Below are positions 49,562 through 57,961 of a DNA stretch of 64,000 nucleotides, one piece after another. Positions within the stretch are counted from its first letter, which is position 1; the number at the start of each line of letters is the position of its first letter. A program made the position numbers and the translations under genes. The notes under the pieces are model-generated. The model saw only the letters and a program-made list of their open reading frames with translations, was not told the DNA's origin and made no database searches. The DNA is taken from the NCBI GenBank assembly GCA_039565995.1, contig CP154795.1, forward strand, positions 186,001-250,000. The letters are read 5' to 3'. Source of the stretch: Propionibacteriaceae bacterium ZF39. Lineage in GTDB: Bacteria > Actinomycetota > Actinomycetes > Propionibacteriales > Propionibacteriaceae.

Positions 49562-51691
49562 TCAGCGCTGCAGACCCTGGGCGGGAACGGGCAGCTTCGC
49601 CTCGGGCTTGGCGGGGCGACCCTGGGCGTGCGGGGGTACGCCGCGCTGGCCCACGCCGCGCCCCGGCTCGGGAGCCTTCACGGTCGGCTGCACGAACGGG
49701 TTGGCGATCGTCACAGAGCGCAGCTCGGTGTTGATCGTGTTGTTCATGCCGGTGCTCGCGACCGGTCCGAAGTCGCGGGCGGTGATGACCATGCGGTCGC
49801 CATAGACATCGATGGTGAGGCCGCGGTTGATGTCGCGGGTCACGATCTCGCGGATGCCGGAGGTGTTCTCCCCACGGGCATCCCACTCGACATGCATGGC
49901 CAGGGTGTTGACCGCCCAGAAGCCATCCGGATGCCCGTCGGCGGTCCGGCGCTGCACGGCCCAGTCGCCGAGCTCGGCCGGGTAGTGCGTGTGGCCGTTG
50001 AGCATGACGGCGTTCGGATGGTCGGCGAGCATTTCGGTGAGGAGATCGTTGTACTGGTAGGCGTTGTGATACCAGGGGATCCACGACGCGGAGTGGGTGT
50101 CGCCCAGCGGGAAGTGGGAGATGACCAGGACCTGCTTGCGCTGGGCGGACCAGTGGTCGAGGCGCTCGCTGAGCCAGGCGATCTGCTCGGCCGACATGGG
50201 AACCTCGGGCTGGCGGGCGTACTCCTGGCCGATCACCAGCACCGGCAGCTCACCGCCGGCGCCCTGCAGGACGTATTCGCCATAGACCTTGTCGCGGTCG
50301 GCAAAGTGGAGGAACCGGTCGCGCAGCACGGGCCAGCCGCCGGCGGCGTACGACTCGTGGTTGCCGATCGCTGCGGCAATGGTGGGCGGCAGGATGTCGG
50401 CGCGCTCGTTCATGACGGCATAGATCTCGTTCCACTCGCGCTCGGTGCCGGAGTTGACGATGTCGCCGACCATGAGGAGGCCGGACGCGTCGGGACGAAC
50501 GGCCTTGAGGTCGGCCAGGCCGTGGGAGAGGTCCTGCGGGTGGCCCTGGATATCGGAGACGACCCAGGCGGAGGTACGCCCGGCCGCCGGGTCCGCCAGC
50601 GCGGAGGTGACGGCCACGGAGTCGATCGCCCAATACCAGCTGTTGGCGTCGGCCTCGAACTTCCAGCGGAAGGTCGCGGTCTTCTTGCCGTTCGGCACCT
50701 CGATGCGATGGGTCTCGTTGGAGTTGATCTTCGACCCGTCGTAGTTGTCGGTCACGGTGGAGGAGTCGAAGCGTACGACTTCCTGCTCCGGGCCGCCGTC
50801 GAAGGAGACGGTGACGACCGCGGACTGACCGGCCCAACTGCGATAGTGCGAGTCGAACGACAGGTTGATCGCCTTGTGCTTGAAGACGGTCACCGGCTTC
50901 GAGGTCAGCGTGGCGGCGTAGTGGTGCGGCGCGTCGTTCGCGTCGGCGAACTCGTCCGAGTCGACGACGGCGATGACGTCCTGCGAGCGGCCGAAGCGGA
51001 AGCGCATCTGGTCCTCGGCGTCGGTCCAGAACTCGCGAGTCGTGAACGACCAGCCGCGCCACTCGGTGACGCCGATGTCGTTCATCGACGCGTCGTGGCT
51101 GGTCGACCAGCCCTCGGGGGCGGTATGGGTGAAGCCCATCGTGCCGGCGGCGATGCCGGGATCGTTGACGCGCGGCTGGAAGTGCTGGGCCTGGGCGTCG
51201 AAGCTCTCGCGGAACAGCACGCCATCGGTGCCGGCGGTGTTGAGCGGGGCCGGGGTGTGCGGCGCAGCCTGGGTCGGCGGCGGGGGCGGGTTGCCGACGG
51301 TCAGCGCGAGCGGGTCGGCCAGGAGCTTGTAGCCGTCGTTCTCGAGGAGATAGACGAGATAGTCACCTTCGCCGACACCCGTGAAGGTCACGGTGCCGGA
51401 AGCGTTGGGGGCGTACTGCCAATAGCTGGAGTACTGCACACCCGGGACGTCGTTCTTGCGATAGATGCCGACCCAGTTGAGCGGCATGGGGTTCTCGGCG
51501 GTGTAGGTGACGGTGACCGGCTGGCCCGCGTCGACCTTGGCCGAAGCGAGGGCGATGGTGCCGCCGGTGTTGGCATACGCCGGCATCGCGGGCGCGAGCA
51601 GCATCGTCGTGAACAGGGCCAGGACCACGAGTACGCGGCCGAGACGGGAGGTGGCTCGGGAGCCGGCTGATGGGGGATGTTCTTGGAGCAT
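49562..51691 (-). CDS. Secreted calcineurin-like metallophosphoesterase
   Basis: A 709-residue exported protein. A signal peptide (LGRVLVVLALFTTMLLAPAMPAYA) precedes an immunoglobulin-like domain (to about 135), a beta-sandwich domain of about 200 residues (FRESFDAQAQHFQPRVND onward) and the phosphoesterase domain with the metal-binding blocks WVVSDIQGHP, MVGDIVNSG, IGNHESY, VISHFPLG and NGHTHYP. A proline-rich tail ends it. The aspartate-x-glutamine in the first block replaces the more usual D-x-H. The frame is open upstream to 52354 but the start at 51691 fits the signal peptide. Substrate unknown; relatives cleave nucleotides, phospholipids or teichoic acids. Confidence 0.88.
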   Translation of the reverse strand: MLQEHPPSAGSRATSRLGRVLVVLALFTTMLLAPAMPAYANTGGTIALASAKVDAGQPVTVTYTAENPMPLNWVGIYRKNDVPGVQYSSYWQYAPNASGTVTFTGVGEGDYLVYLLENDGYKLLADPLALTVGNPPPPPTQAAPHTPAPLNTAGTDGVLFRESFDAQAQHFQPRVNDPGIAAGTMGFTHTAPEGWSTSHDASMNDIGVTEWRGWSFTTREFWTDAEDQMRFRFGRSQDVIAVVDSDEFADANDAPHHYAATLTSKPVTVFKHKAINLSFDSHYRSWAGQSAVVTVSFDGGPEQEVVRFDSSTVTDNYDGSKINSNETHRIEVPNGKKTATFRWKFEADANSWYWAIDSVAVTSALADPAAGRTSAWVVSDIQGHPQDLSHGLADLKAVRPDASGLLMVGDIVNSGTEREWNEIYAVMNERADILPPTIAAAIGNHESYAAGGWPVLRDRFLHFADRDKVYGEYVLQGAGGELPVLVIGQEYARQPEVPMSAEQIAWLSERLDHWSAQRKQVLVISHFPLGDTHSASWIPWYHNAYQYNDLLTEMLADHPNAVMLNGHTHYPAELGDWAVQRRTADGHPDGFWAVNTLAMHVEWDARGENTSGIREIVTRDINRGLTIDVYGDRMVITARDFGPVASTGMNNTINTELRSVTIANPFVQPTVKAPEPGRGVGQRGVPPHAQGRPAKPEAKLPVPAQGLQR

Positions 51692-51944
51692 GGGAGCACC
51701 CTTCGGGGGAACGGAGAGCGCGAGCTGAGAGTTCCCGGCCCGCAGGAGAATCTCCGCACGCCCACGTGATTTCCCTTTGGCCCATGACTGAACGGTCGGC
51801 GACGGACAGGTGTCCTGCGACTCGACTTGGGTGATCAGTTGGGCGAACGTCCAGGTGTGGGCTCGCGGCTGGCGCCTGCTTCTGTGGGCCGGCCGCCTTG
51901 GGGACTGCGAGCTAGCCTGGATAGCACGCGAGGAGGCGGTTGTC

Positions 51945-52376
51945 GTGGCTTGGCTCTTGTGGCTGGTCGCAGCCGCAGCGCTGGGTGTGGCGGAGTTCTT
52001 TACCTTCACTTTGGCCTTCGGCCTGTTGAGCGCTGCGGCACTCGTGGGAGCCGTGGCGGCCGGTCTGGGCGCGCCCTTCCTGATCCAGATCCTGGCCTTT
52101 GCCGTCACCGCCGGCCTGGGGTTGCTGGTGATCCGACCCATCGCTGTACGCCAGATGGCGCGCCCCGCTCGTGCCCTGGACGGCACGGACGCGCTGATCG
52201 GACTCGAGGCCACCGTCCTGGAGGAGGTCACCGGTGACAGGGGCCTGATCAAGCTGTCGGGGGAGGCATGGTCAGCCCGGGCATACGACGACCAGCTCGC
52301 CATTCCTCCCGGTTCGCACGTCAACGTGATGGAGATCCAGGGCGCGACCGCCATCGTCTATCCGCGCGACTTCTGA
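51945..52376 (+). CDS. NfeD-like membrane protein
   Basis: A 143-residue protein with three or four hydrophobic helices (LLWLVAAAALGVAEFFTFTLAFGLL; PFLIQILAFAVTAGLGLLVIRPIAV) and a C-terminal OB-fold (GLEATVLEEVTGDRGLIKLSGEAWSARAYDD). This is the short NfeD type encoded before SPFH/stomatin genes, as here with a 13-bp gap. The GTG start is preceded by AGGAGG at 51931-51936. It helps assemble membrane microdomains with its SPFH partner. Confidence 0.88.
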   Translation: MAWLLWLVAAAALGVAEFFTFTLAFGLLSAAALVGAVAAGLGAPFLIQILAFAVTAGLGLLVIRPIAVRQMARPARALDGTDALIGLEATVLEEVTGDRGLIKLSGEAWSARAYDDQLAIPPGSHVNVMEIQGATAIVYPRDF

Positions 52377-52389
52377 TCGGAGAATCGTC

Positions 52390-53334
52390 ATGGAACTGGT
52401 AGCGGTCCTCATGGTCCTGGCCCTCGTGGTGGCCTTTCTCGTGACCGCCACGGTCAGGATCGTGCCCCAGGCGCGTCGCTGGAACGTCGAGCGATCGGTC
52501 GCTATGTCATGACCCTGCAGCCGGGCCTGAACTTCATCATCCCGATCGCCGACCGGGTGCGGGACAAACTCGATATCCGGGAGCAGGTCTTCACCTCAGT
52601 GCCCCAGCCGGTGATCACGGAGGACAACGTGGTGGTGCGGATCGACACGGTTTTGTATTACCAGATCACCGATCCAAGGGCGGCCGCCTATGAGGGTGAA
52701 TCGCGTCGAGCTCAAGGCGATCGATCCGCCGCACAGCATCGTGGATGCGATGGAGAAGCAGATGCGCGCCGAGCGCGACAAGCGCGCGACGATCCTGCAT
52801 GCCGAAGGCGAACGGCAGTCACTGATCCTCACTGCAGAGGGTCGGCGGCAGCAGGAGATACTCGTCGCCCAGGGCGATCAACAGGCGTGCATCCTGCGGG
52901 CCGATGGTGAGGCCCGGGCGATCGAGCGCGTGTTCGAGGCGGTGCATGACCATGACGCCGATCCGAAGGTGCTGGCGTACAAATATCTCGAAATGCTGCC
53001 CACCCTCGCCCAGGGCGAGAACAACACGTTCTTCGTCATTCCGGGTGAGTTCAGCGAGGCCATGCGGTCGGTGAGTGAGGCGTTCGGCGATCACTCTTCG
53101 TCGAGTACGCCGCGGGTCAGGCCTGATGTCGAACGTGAACCGTTGGCCGTGGAGGAGCTGACCGCCGGAGCTGAGGGCCGGCCGCGGGCGATCGGCTCTG
53201 AGGCGACACCGTCAGCGCGGGCATCGATTGAGGAAGTCGAGAGATCCGTACGCGATGCCCACGCCGAGGCGCTGGAGCTCGGGGCGGCCGACGTGCCCGA
53301 GGTGGCCGACCCCGAGGCTCCTGGTCAGTCCTGA
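52390..53334 (+). pseudogene. SPFH/stomatin-family protein, frameshifted and internally deleted
   Basis: Starts MELVAVLMVLALVVAFLVTATVRIVPQARRWNVER, a membrane anchor and the beginning of an SPFH domain. The frame breaks after codon 36 (GAGCGATCGG, one G short of CGGATCGG); the next frame continues GRYVMTLQPGLNFIIPIADRVRDKLDIREQVF. At about 52692 the sequence jumps from AAAYE to RVNRVELKAIDPPHS: compared with the family, roughly 50-60 residues of the SPFH core are missing and the frame changes again. The coiled-coil QMRAERDKRATILHAEGERQS and C-terminal tail follow. Two independent lesions make this a probable pseudogene. Confidence 0.8.
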
Positions 53335-53993
53335 ATCAGCTCACCGTTGGCGGCGTCCACCTTGACGGTGTTGTCGCCGAGACCACCTTCGCGGTCGATC
53401 TCGAACTCATAGTGGACCGGGGGCTTGTTGTCGTCGCTGTTGCCCTCGATCTTCCACTTGTTGACGACTCCGGCCTGCTCGCCGCGGGCGACCTCGGTCG
53501 CGCGCTCGAGGTTGGTCTGGAGGCCGGCGGGATCGAAGCGGCGCTGGCGCTCGGAGTCGGCGTCCATGCCGAGCTCTTCGCGGTCCTCGGAGGTCTTGTC
53601 GAGTGTGTCGGCGTCCATGTCGACCTCATACTTCTCGGTCTCGGAGACGAGGTCGATCTCGTACTGCAGCTTGCCGTCATCCTTGCGCTCCAGCTGAATC
53701 ATGATCGGCTGGCTGTCGGGGAAGGCCTCCTGGGCGGCTGCGAGCGCATCCTCCCAGCTTCGCGCCGGCGGGTCGGCCACGATGTCACGGTTGTCGTCGG
53801 CATCGCCGACACCCGGGGTGTCAGCAGCGTCCGGGGTGGTTGCGGGGTCGCCCGGGGCCGTGGCAGCCGGAGGCGGCGTCGCCGCGGGGTTGGAGTCGTT
53901 GGTCGTGCAGCCGACCATGGTCAGGCCGAGGGCCGCCGCAGCAAGTGCAGTGGCGCCACGACCGAGGATTGAAGAACGGATTTCGGGGAGCAT
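53325..53993 (-). CDS. PepSY-domain lipoprotein
   Basis: A 222-residue lipoprotein. Its signal peptide ends in the lipobox TMVGC, whose cysteine would be lipidated. A threonine/proline-rich spacer is followed by two PepSY-type modules (SWEDALAAAQEAFPDSQPIMIQLERKDDGKLQYEIDLVS; TNLERATEVARGEQAGVVNKWKIEGN). PepSY proteins often inhibit proteases or sense the envelope. Its 3' end overlaps the convergent SPFH gene by 10 bp. GGAGG stands before the start. Confidence 0.85.
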   Translation of the reverse strand: MLPEIRSSILGRGATALAAAALGLTMVGCTTNDSNPAATPPPAATAPGDPATTPDAADTPGVGDADDNRDIVADPPARSWEDALAAAQEAFPDSQPIMIQLERKDDGKLQYEIDLVSETEKYEVDMDADTLDKTSEDREELGMDADSERQRRFDPAGLQTNLERATEVARGEQAGVVNKWKIEGNSDDNKPPVHYEFEIDREGGLGDNTVKVDAANGELIQD

Positions 53994-54007
53994 CGCTGCC
54001 TCCGTAG

Positions 54008-54021
54008 ATTTGTCGACAAAT
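54008..54021. promoter_or_regulatory. 14-bp perfect palindrome before the PepSY gene
   Basis: ATTTGTCGACAAAT is a perfect 14-bp palindrome ending 15 bp upstream of the PepSY start codon, in the 5' untranslated region or at the promoter. It is likely a dimeric repressor site; the protein is unknown. It does not match the actinobacterial LexA box. Confidence 0.5.
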
Positions 54022-54109
54022 GGTTACGTTTGAGTGTACGCAGGGTTAACAACGCATCGTTAGTGCCGGAAGGTCACGGTCGGATATCGACCGATGTCGC
54101 CTGAGGCCG

Positions 54110-54136
54110 CGCGATGCCCACGCCGAGGCGCTGGAG
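54110..54136 (+). repeat. 27-bp exact copy of part of the SPFH 3' end
   Basis: The 27 bases at 54110-54136 equal those at 53251-53277 near the 3' end of the SPFH gene (CGCGATGCCCACGCCGAGGC and on). Similarity continues for about 25 bases with changes. In frame it would read DAHAEALEL as in the SPFH tail. This is a decayed duplicate of that tail on the far side of the PepSY gene. No other gene is visible in 53994-54253. Confidence 0.7.
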
Positions 54137-54195
54137 TTGGCGCCGCCGATGTCGCCGAGCGGAGCCCCTGCGGGCGTGGTGGCGGAACGCTAGGC

Positions 54196-54220
54196 AAGTG
54201 CCCCGTGGGGCGGGGCACTT
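54196..54220. terminator. Terminator hairpin after the UvrD-like gene
   Basis: AAGTGCCCCG (54196-54205), TGGGG, CGGGGCACTT (54211-54220): a perfect 10-bp stem just beyond the stop of the minus-strand helicase gene. The stem sequence is similar to that of the hairpin at 11792-11822. Confidence 0.65.
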
Positions 54221-54253
54221 CCCCAGCGCTGCGTGAGCGAACCCTCAGGGCGG

Positions 54254-56461
54254 TCAATCCTGTGGCGAAGGGGAGTTGTTGGGCAGCAGACTGCTCGCGG
54301 CCCCGCTCCAGCTGACGGCCAGGGCGTCGCGTGCCCGGGTCGCTGCGACATAGAGCAGGGCCCGCTCTCGGAGGACAGCCTCGGCCTGGGCGTCGGGATC
54401 GAAGGCGTACGCATTGTGCGACTTCGGGATGCTTGCCTCGGAGATCCCGAACAGCAGCACACGCGAGAACTCCGTGCCCTTGGCCCGGTGCATGGTCATC
54501 ACCACAGGCGCGCCCGCGGGAATCCGATCGCCGCCGGCCGCGCGTACCTTCACACCCCGTTCGCTCAGTGCGGTCGTGACTCGATCGCGGTCGCGATGAT
54601 CGCGGACAAGAATCGCGATCGTCTCCGGTTTCGCGCCATCGGCGAGCCACGCCTTCACGATGTGTGCGGCCCGATCGAGCTCAACCGTGAGGGACTCACT
54701 CTCGGCCAAGGTCGGCTCAGGACCTTGTCGCGCTGAGCGGTAGCCCGAGTGGTCCTCTGTGCCCTCGTCTCCGTCGACCCAGTCGCCCCCTTCGAGGATC
54801 TGCTGGGCCAGACGCAGATTCTGGGCGGTGGTCCGATAGTTCAGCTTGAGCCGGCTCGAGCGCCCGCGCACCTGAAGCCCATAGTGCGACAGCACGATCC
54901 GAGCGCCATAGATCCGCTGGTGGGCGTCCTCGGCGAGGAACACATCGTTGGGTCCTTCGGCCGCGAGTGCGCGGACGAACAGCAGATGAGCCGGGCCCAG
55001 GTCCTGCGCCTCGTCGACCAGCACATGATCGAAGAGCGCTCCGGTCCGCTGCAGATGAGTCGCCGCGATCAGGGCGGCTTCGGTGAAGTCGATAGCACCG
55101 TCGACGCGGGAGGCGGTCCGGTACGCCTGAACCACCCGCCACACCGCCTGACGCGCTGCCTTCGCCAGGCGCACCCCGCGGCCTGGTCGGCGTACCCGCA
55201 GATAACCGCGCTCATCGGTGATCCGGTTGGGCAGGATCACTGCGGCGTACTCGCTCGCGAAGAACTCCGCCCTCCTGAGGTCCGCCTGGAGGTCCGTGCC
55301 CGCGGAGTCGATGGCGTCCTGCCAGGCTTGATTGGAGGTGCGTCTTGCGACCTCGGCCCGAGCATGGCCCAGCACCGCTTCGACGTCTTCGGCGATGCCG
55401 GCACCGGCCTGCTTGAGTACGCGGGCAGCCAGAGCATCGATGCCAACGACACAGACGCCGGACTGACCGGGCTGGTCGGTGATGGGTACGCCGGAGTCGA
55501 GCAGCGCCAGCTGCTCCGCGATCCCTTCGGCGAGGTTGGTGGTGAACGTAGTGAGCAGGACTCGTCGTGATTCATCGGCCCGCCACAACCGCCGCGCTCG
55601 GTGGACCAGCACGACTGTCTTGCCGGTGCCAGCGCCACCGGCGAGGCGATAGGGACCCTTGTAGTCGGCGACCACCAGCCGTCGCTGGGTCGGATGCAGC
55701 CACACGCGCCACGCGCCGAAGTCACCGGCCTCAACGGCCTGGCGAAGCTCGTCGTTGTTGTCGATGTAGGTGAAGCTCGCCTGGGTCTCGGGGTTGGTCT
55801 TGACCGCCTTGATGATGCGTGCATCCTCGTCGCCCTCCGGGTCCGCCGGTGTCGCGCCGGCTTTGAGTCGCGTCGCGATCTCGTCGAAGGGCACCCCCGT
55901 GAGCAGGTCGAGCAGCACGTTCTGTTGCCAGTCGGGATGGATCTCCGCCGCGCTGAGGATCTTGTCTTCGCTCGTCGCATCTGCTGCGATGGCTGCGAGT
56001 TCGGCGTCGATGCCGAGTTGGGTGAGTTCGGCTTCGGTGTGCCCGAGTACGCGAGGCCGGTCGTCGACCGGGGCCTTGGGTTGCGGCGATCCCTGAGGAG
56101 CGACGAAGGAGCGTCTCGAAGGGGCGATCTCAGTCTCGCGAATCTCGAGGATGCCGTTCAGGGGATTGACGTTCAGCGTCATCCGCTGGGCGAGTGCTGT
56201 GCCTTCGTCGTGTGGGTAGGCGCCGCAATAGACATAGGCAGGGGAGCCGTTCTCGTTGAGCCGGAACAGGACGGCTCGATAGTTGTCGTTGACCCGGCCC
56301 GTCCGTGCGCGGGGATCGGCCGAGTTGTTGATCGGCTCGATGTGGAGCCCGGGCAGGGCATCGTCGGTCGTGAGCTTGTCCAGGAACGCCATTTCCAGCT
56401 TCCGGATCGACGGGTCCGCGTTGCGGCCTCGCTTGGTCAGGATCACGGTCGACTCAGCCAT
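54254..56461 (-). CDS. UvrD/Rep-type helicase with RelE-like N-terminal domain
   Basis: A 735-residue protein. The ATPase core starts with Walker A LAGGAGTGKTVV (about 265), continues with VLVDEAQDLGPAHLLFVRAL, EDAHQRIYG, TMHRAKGTEFSRVLLFG and LLYVAATRARDAL, the motifs of superfamily I DNA helicases. The first 110 residues (MAESTVILTKRGRNADPSIRKLEMAFLDKL, then TGRVNDNYRAVLFRL) resemble a RelE/ParE-like fold, as seen in some UvrD-like proteins of actinobacteria. It follows the 3' end of the interrupted AlbA_2/ATPase gene by 67 bp, so the two were probably one operon. A role in phage defence or repair is possible but unproven. Confidence 0.8.
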   Translation of the reverse strand: MAESTVILTKRGRNADPSIRKLEMAFLDKLTTDDALPGLHIEPINNSADPRARTGRVNDNYRAVLFRLNENGSPAYVYCGAYPHDEGTALAQRMTLNVNPLNGILEIRETEIAPSRRSFVAPQGSPQPKAPVDDRPRVLGHTEAELTQLGIDAELAAIAADATSEDKILSAAEIHPDWQQNVLLDLLTGVPFDEIATRLKAGATPADPEGDEDARIIKAVKTNPETQASFTYIDNNDELRQAVEAGDFGAWRVWLHPTQRRLVVADYKGPYRLAGGAGTGKTVVLVHRARRLWRADESRRVLLTTFTTNLAEGIAEQLALLDSGVPITDQPGQSGVCVVGIDALAARVLKQAGAGIAEDVEAVLGHARAEVARRTSNQAWQDAIDSAGTDLQADLRRAEFFASEYAAVILPNRITDERGYLRVRRPGRGVRLAKAARQAVWRVVQAYRTASRVDGAIDFTEAALIAATHLQRTGALFDHVLVDEAQDLGPAHLLFVRALAAEGPNDVFLAEDAHQRIYGARIVLSHYGLQVRGRSSRLKLNYRTTAQNLRLAQQILEGGDWVDGDEGTEDHSGYRSARQGPEPTLAESESLTVELDRAAHIVKAWLADGAKPETIAILVRDHRDRDRVTTALSERGVKVRAAGGDRIPAGAPVVMTMHRAKGTEFSRVLLFGISEASIPKSHNAYAFDPDAQAEAVLRERALLYVAATRARDALAVSWSGAASSLLPNNSPSPQD

Positions 56462-56528
56462 GGGGCCATTGTGGTGTATGCGGCTGGCGTACCTGCCAAG
56501 TGCTTGGGCAGGGAGGCAATCTCGACAG

Positions 56529-56673
56529 TTAGGCAGGATGCACGCGTCTGTATTGGCTTGTTCGAACCCCTTGGCGCCCGACAAGCACCACCTGACCGGC
56601 TTCCCGTAACCGGCGCAAGGCATAGGCGACCTGCGCTCGCTCCAAGCCTGACTCCTGCTCCAGCTCGGTGGCC
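56529..56673 (-). pseudogene. Detached 3' end of the AlbA_2/ATPase gene
   Basis: Read on the minus strand from the IS3 edge, this stretch encodes about 47 residues in frame with the upstream part: ATELEQESGLERAQVAYALR, then RLREAGQVVLVGRQGVRTS and a TAA at 56529-56531. It looks like a winged-helix DNA-binding domain. Rejoining it to 57965 through one copy of the GGCC target duplication restores the reading frame (TGPKTATELEQ), showing that the IS cut the gene here. Confidence 0.85.
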
Positions 56674-56702
56674 TGGGGTTGACCCCGTCTGGTGGACATC
56701 GG

Positions 56703-57646
56703 TTAAGCGGCTTCTGAGGCCGCAGTGATGGTCCGGTGCTCGAACGCTACCGGAGGGATCTGGCCGAGGCCGCTGTGCCGCCGGCGGCGGTTGTAGACGT
56801 TCTCGATCCAGGAGCTGACGGCGTGGACCGCCTCGGCCCGGGTGGCGAAGGCGTGGCGGTCATAGAACTCGGTCTTCAGGGTCGACCAGAAGCTCTCGAT
56901 CTGGGCGTTGTCCCAGCACACGCCGGTGCGCCCGACTGACAGGAGCACGCCCAGCTCCTCGGCCGCGTCGGCGAGCTGGGTGGAGGTGTACTGGCAGCCC
57001 CTGTCCGCGTGGAAGATGACGCCAGTGGTGTCGCCGTCGCGGAAGGTGACCGATCGGCGCAGTGCGGTCTCCACGACGTCGGTGTGAAGGCTGTCGGAGA
57101 AGGCGTAGCCGATGACGCGGCGGGAGTGCCCGTCGCGGACGGCGCACAGGTAGAGCCAGCCCTGCCCGGTGGCCAGGTAGGTGATGTCGCTCGTCCACAC
57201 CACGTTGAGCGCGCCGCGGTCGAAACGACGCTGGACCAGGTCGGGGATGGTGTGCGGTACCTGGTCCGGCAGCGTGGTCACCGGCCGCCACGGCCGCGGA
57301 CTGATGCCGCGGATCTCGTCCTGCCGCATGAGCTTAGCGACCGTCTTCTGGGAGACGACCTCGCCGTCCTCGCGCAGGTCCGCGGTGATCCGCGGTGCGC
57401 CGTTCACACCATCACTGTCGGTGTGGAACTGCCTGATCTTCACCAGCAGGTCCTCGTGGCGTCGCTCCCGGGGCGAAGGGCCGGAAGCCTGTCGATCGAC
57501 CCACTTGTAGTACCCCGACCGGGACACCTCGAGCAGCTCACACATCCGCACGATCTCATGGTTGGCCTTCTCCGCGTGGATCAGCTCGAACGCCCGCTCT
57601 GGTTGTTCGAGGCGTTCTCCGTCACGAAGAAGGCCGCGGCTTTTTT
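56703..57646 (-). CDS. IS3-family transposase, OrfB part
   Basis: The DDE integrase-like half, entered by -1 frameshifting from OrfA at the A6G site. After the HTH_21-type segment (RMCELLEVSRSGYYKWVDRQ) come the catalytic residues: D in VVWTSDITYLATG, D in IFHADRGCQYTS, and E in CWDNAQIESFWSTLKTE. The region ends GQIPPVAFEHRT. The full-length OrfAB fusion is the active transposase. All three acidic residues are present, so the element could still be mobile. Confidence 0.93.
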
Positions 57647-57898
57647 CAGGAACTCTCGGTCCATCCGCAGCTGGGCGTTCTCGGCCCGCAACCGCTCCAG
57701 CTCGGCCCGCTCGTCCAGGTCCAGCGCACCAGGCGGATCGACCATGCGGGCCCGCTCGGCCGCGACCCACCGGCCCAGCAGCGCCTCGCCGACACCGATC
57801 TCGCGAGCGACCTCCACGATCGTGCGACCGGTATCGATCACCAGATGAGCAGCGTCACGACGGTACGCCGGGGTGTACCTCTTCCTCTTGGCACCCAT
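57581..57898 (-). CDS. IS3-family transposase, OrfA part
   Basis: A 105-residue helix-turn-helix protein: MGAKRKRYTPAYRRDAAHLVIDTGRTIVEVAREIGVGEALLGRWV binds the IS ends, and a leucine zipper (DLDERAELERLRAENAQLRMDREFLKKAA) follows. The AAAAAAG slippery heptamer at 57640-57646 (minus strand), within the LKKAA codons, allows a -1 shift into OrfB. OrfA alone represses transposition in this family. Confidence 0.93.
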   Translation of the reverse strand: MGAKRKRYTPAYRRDAAHLVIDTGRTIVEVAREIGVGEALLGRWVAAERARMVDPPGALDLDERAELERLRAENAQLRMDREFLKKAAAFFVTENASNNQSGRSS

Positions 57899-57961
57899 AA
57901 GGGCATCCTCTCCTGCCAGGCTCACCTGGCCGGTCAGGATGTCCACCCAACGGGGTCAACC

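Noticed and set aside
51692-52354. Longer N-terminus of the phosphoesterase
   Set aside because: It would bury the signal peptide and run antisense through the nfeD gene.
57581-57770. Broken IS3 transposase
   Set aside because: The frame change coincides with an AAAAAAG slippery site; programmed -1 frameshifting is normal for IS3.
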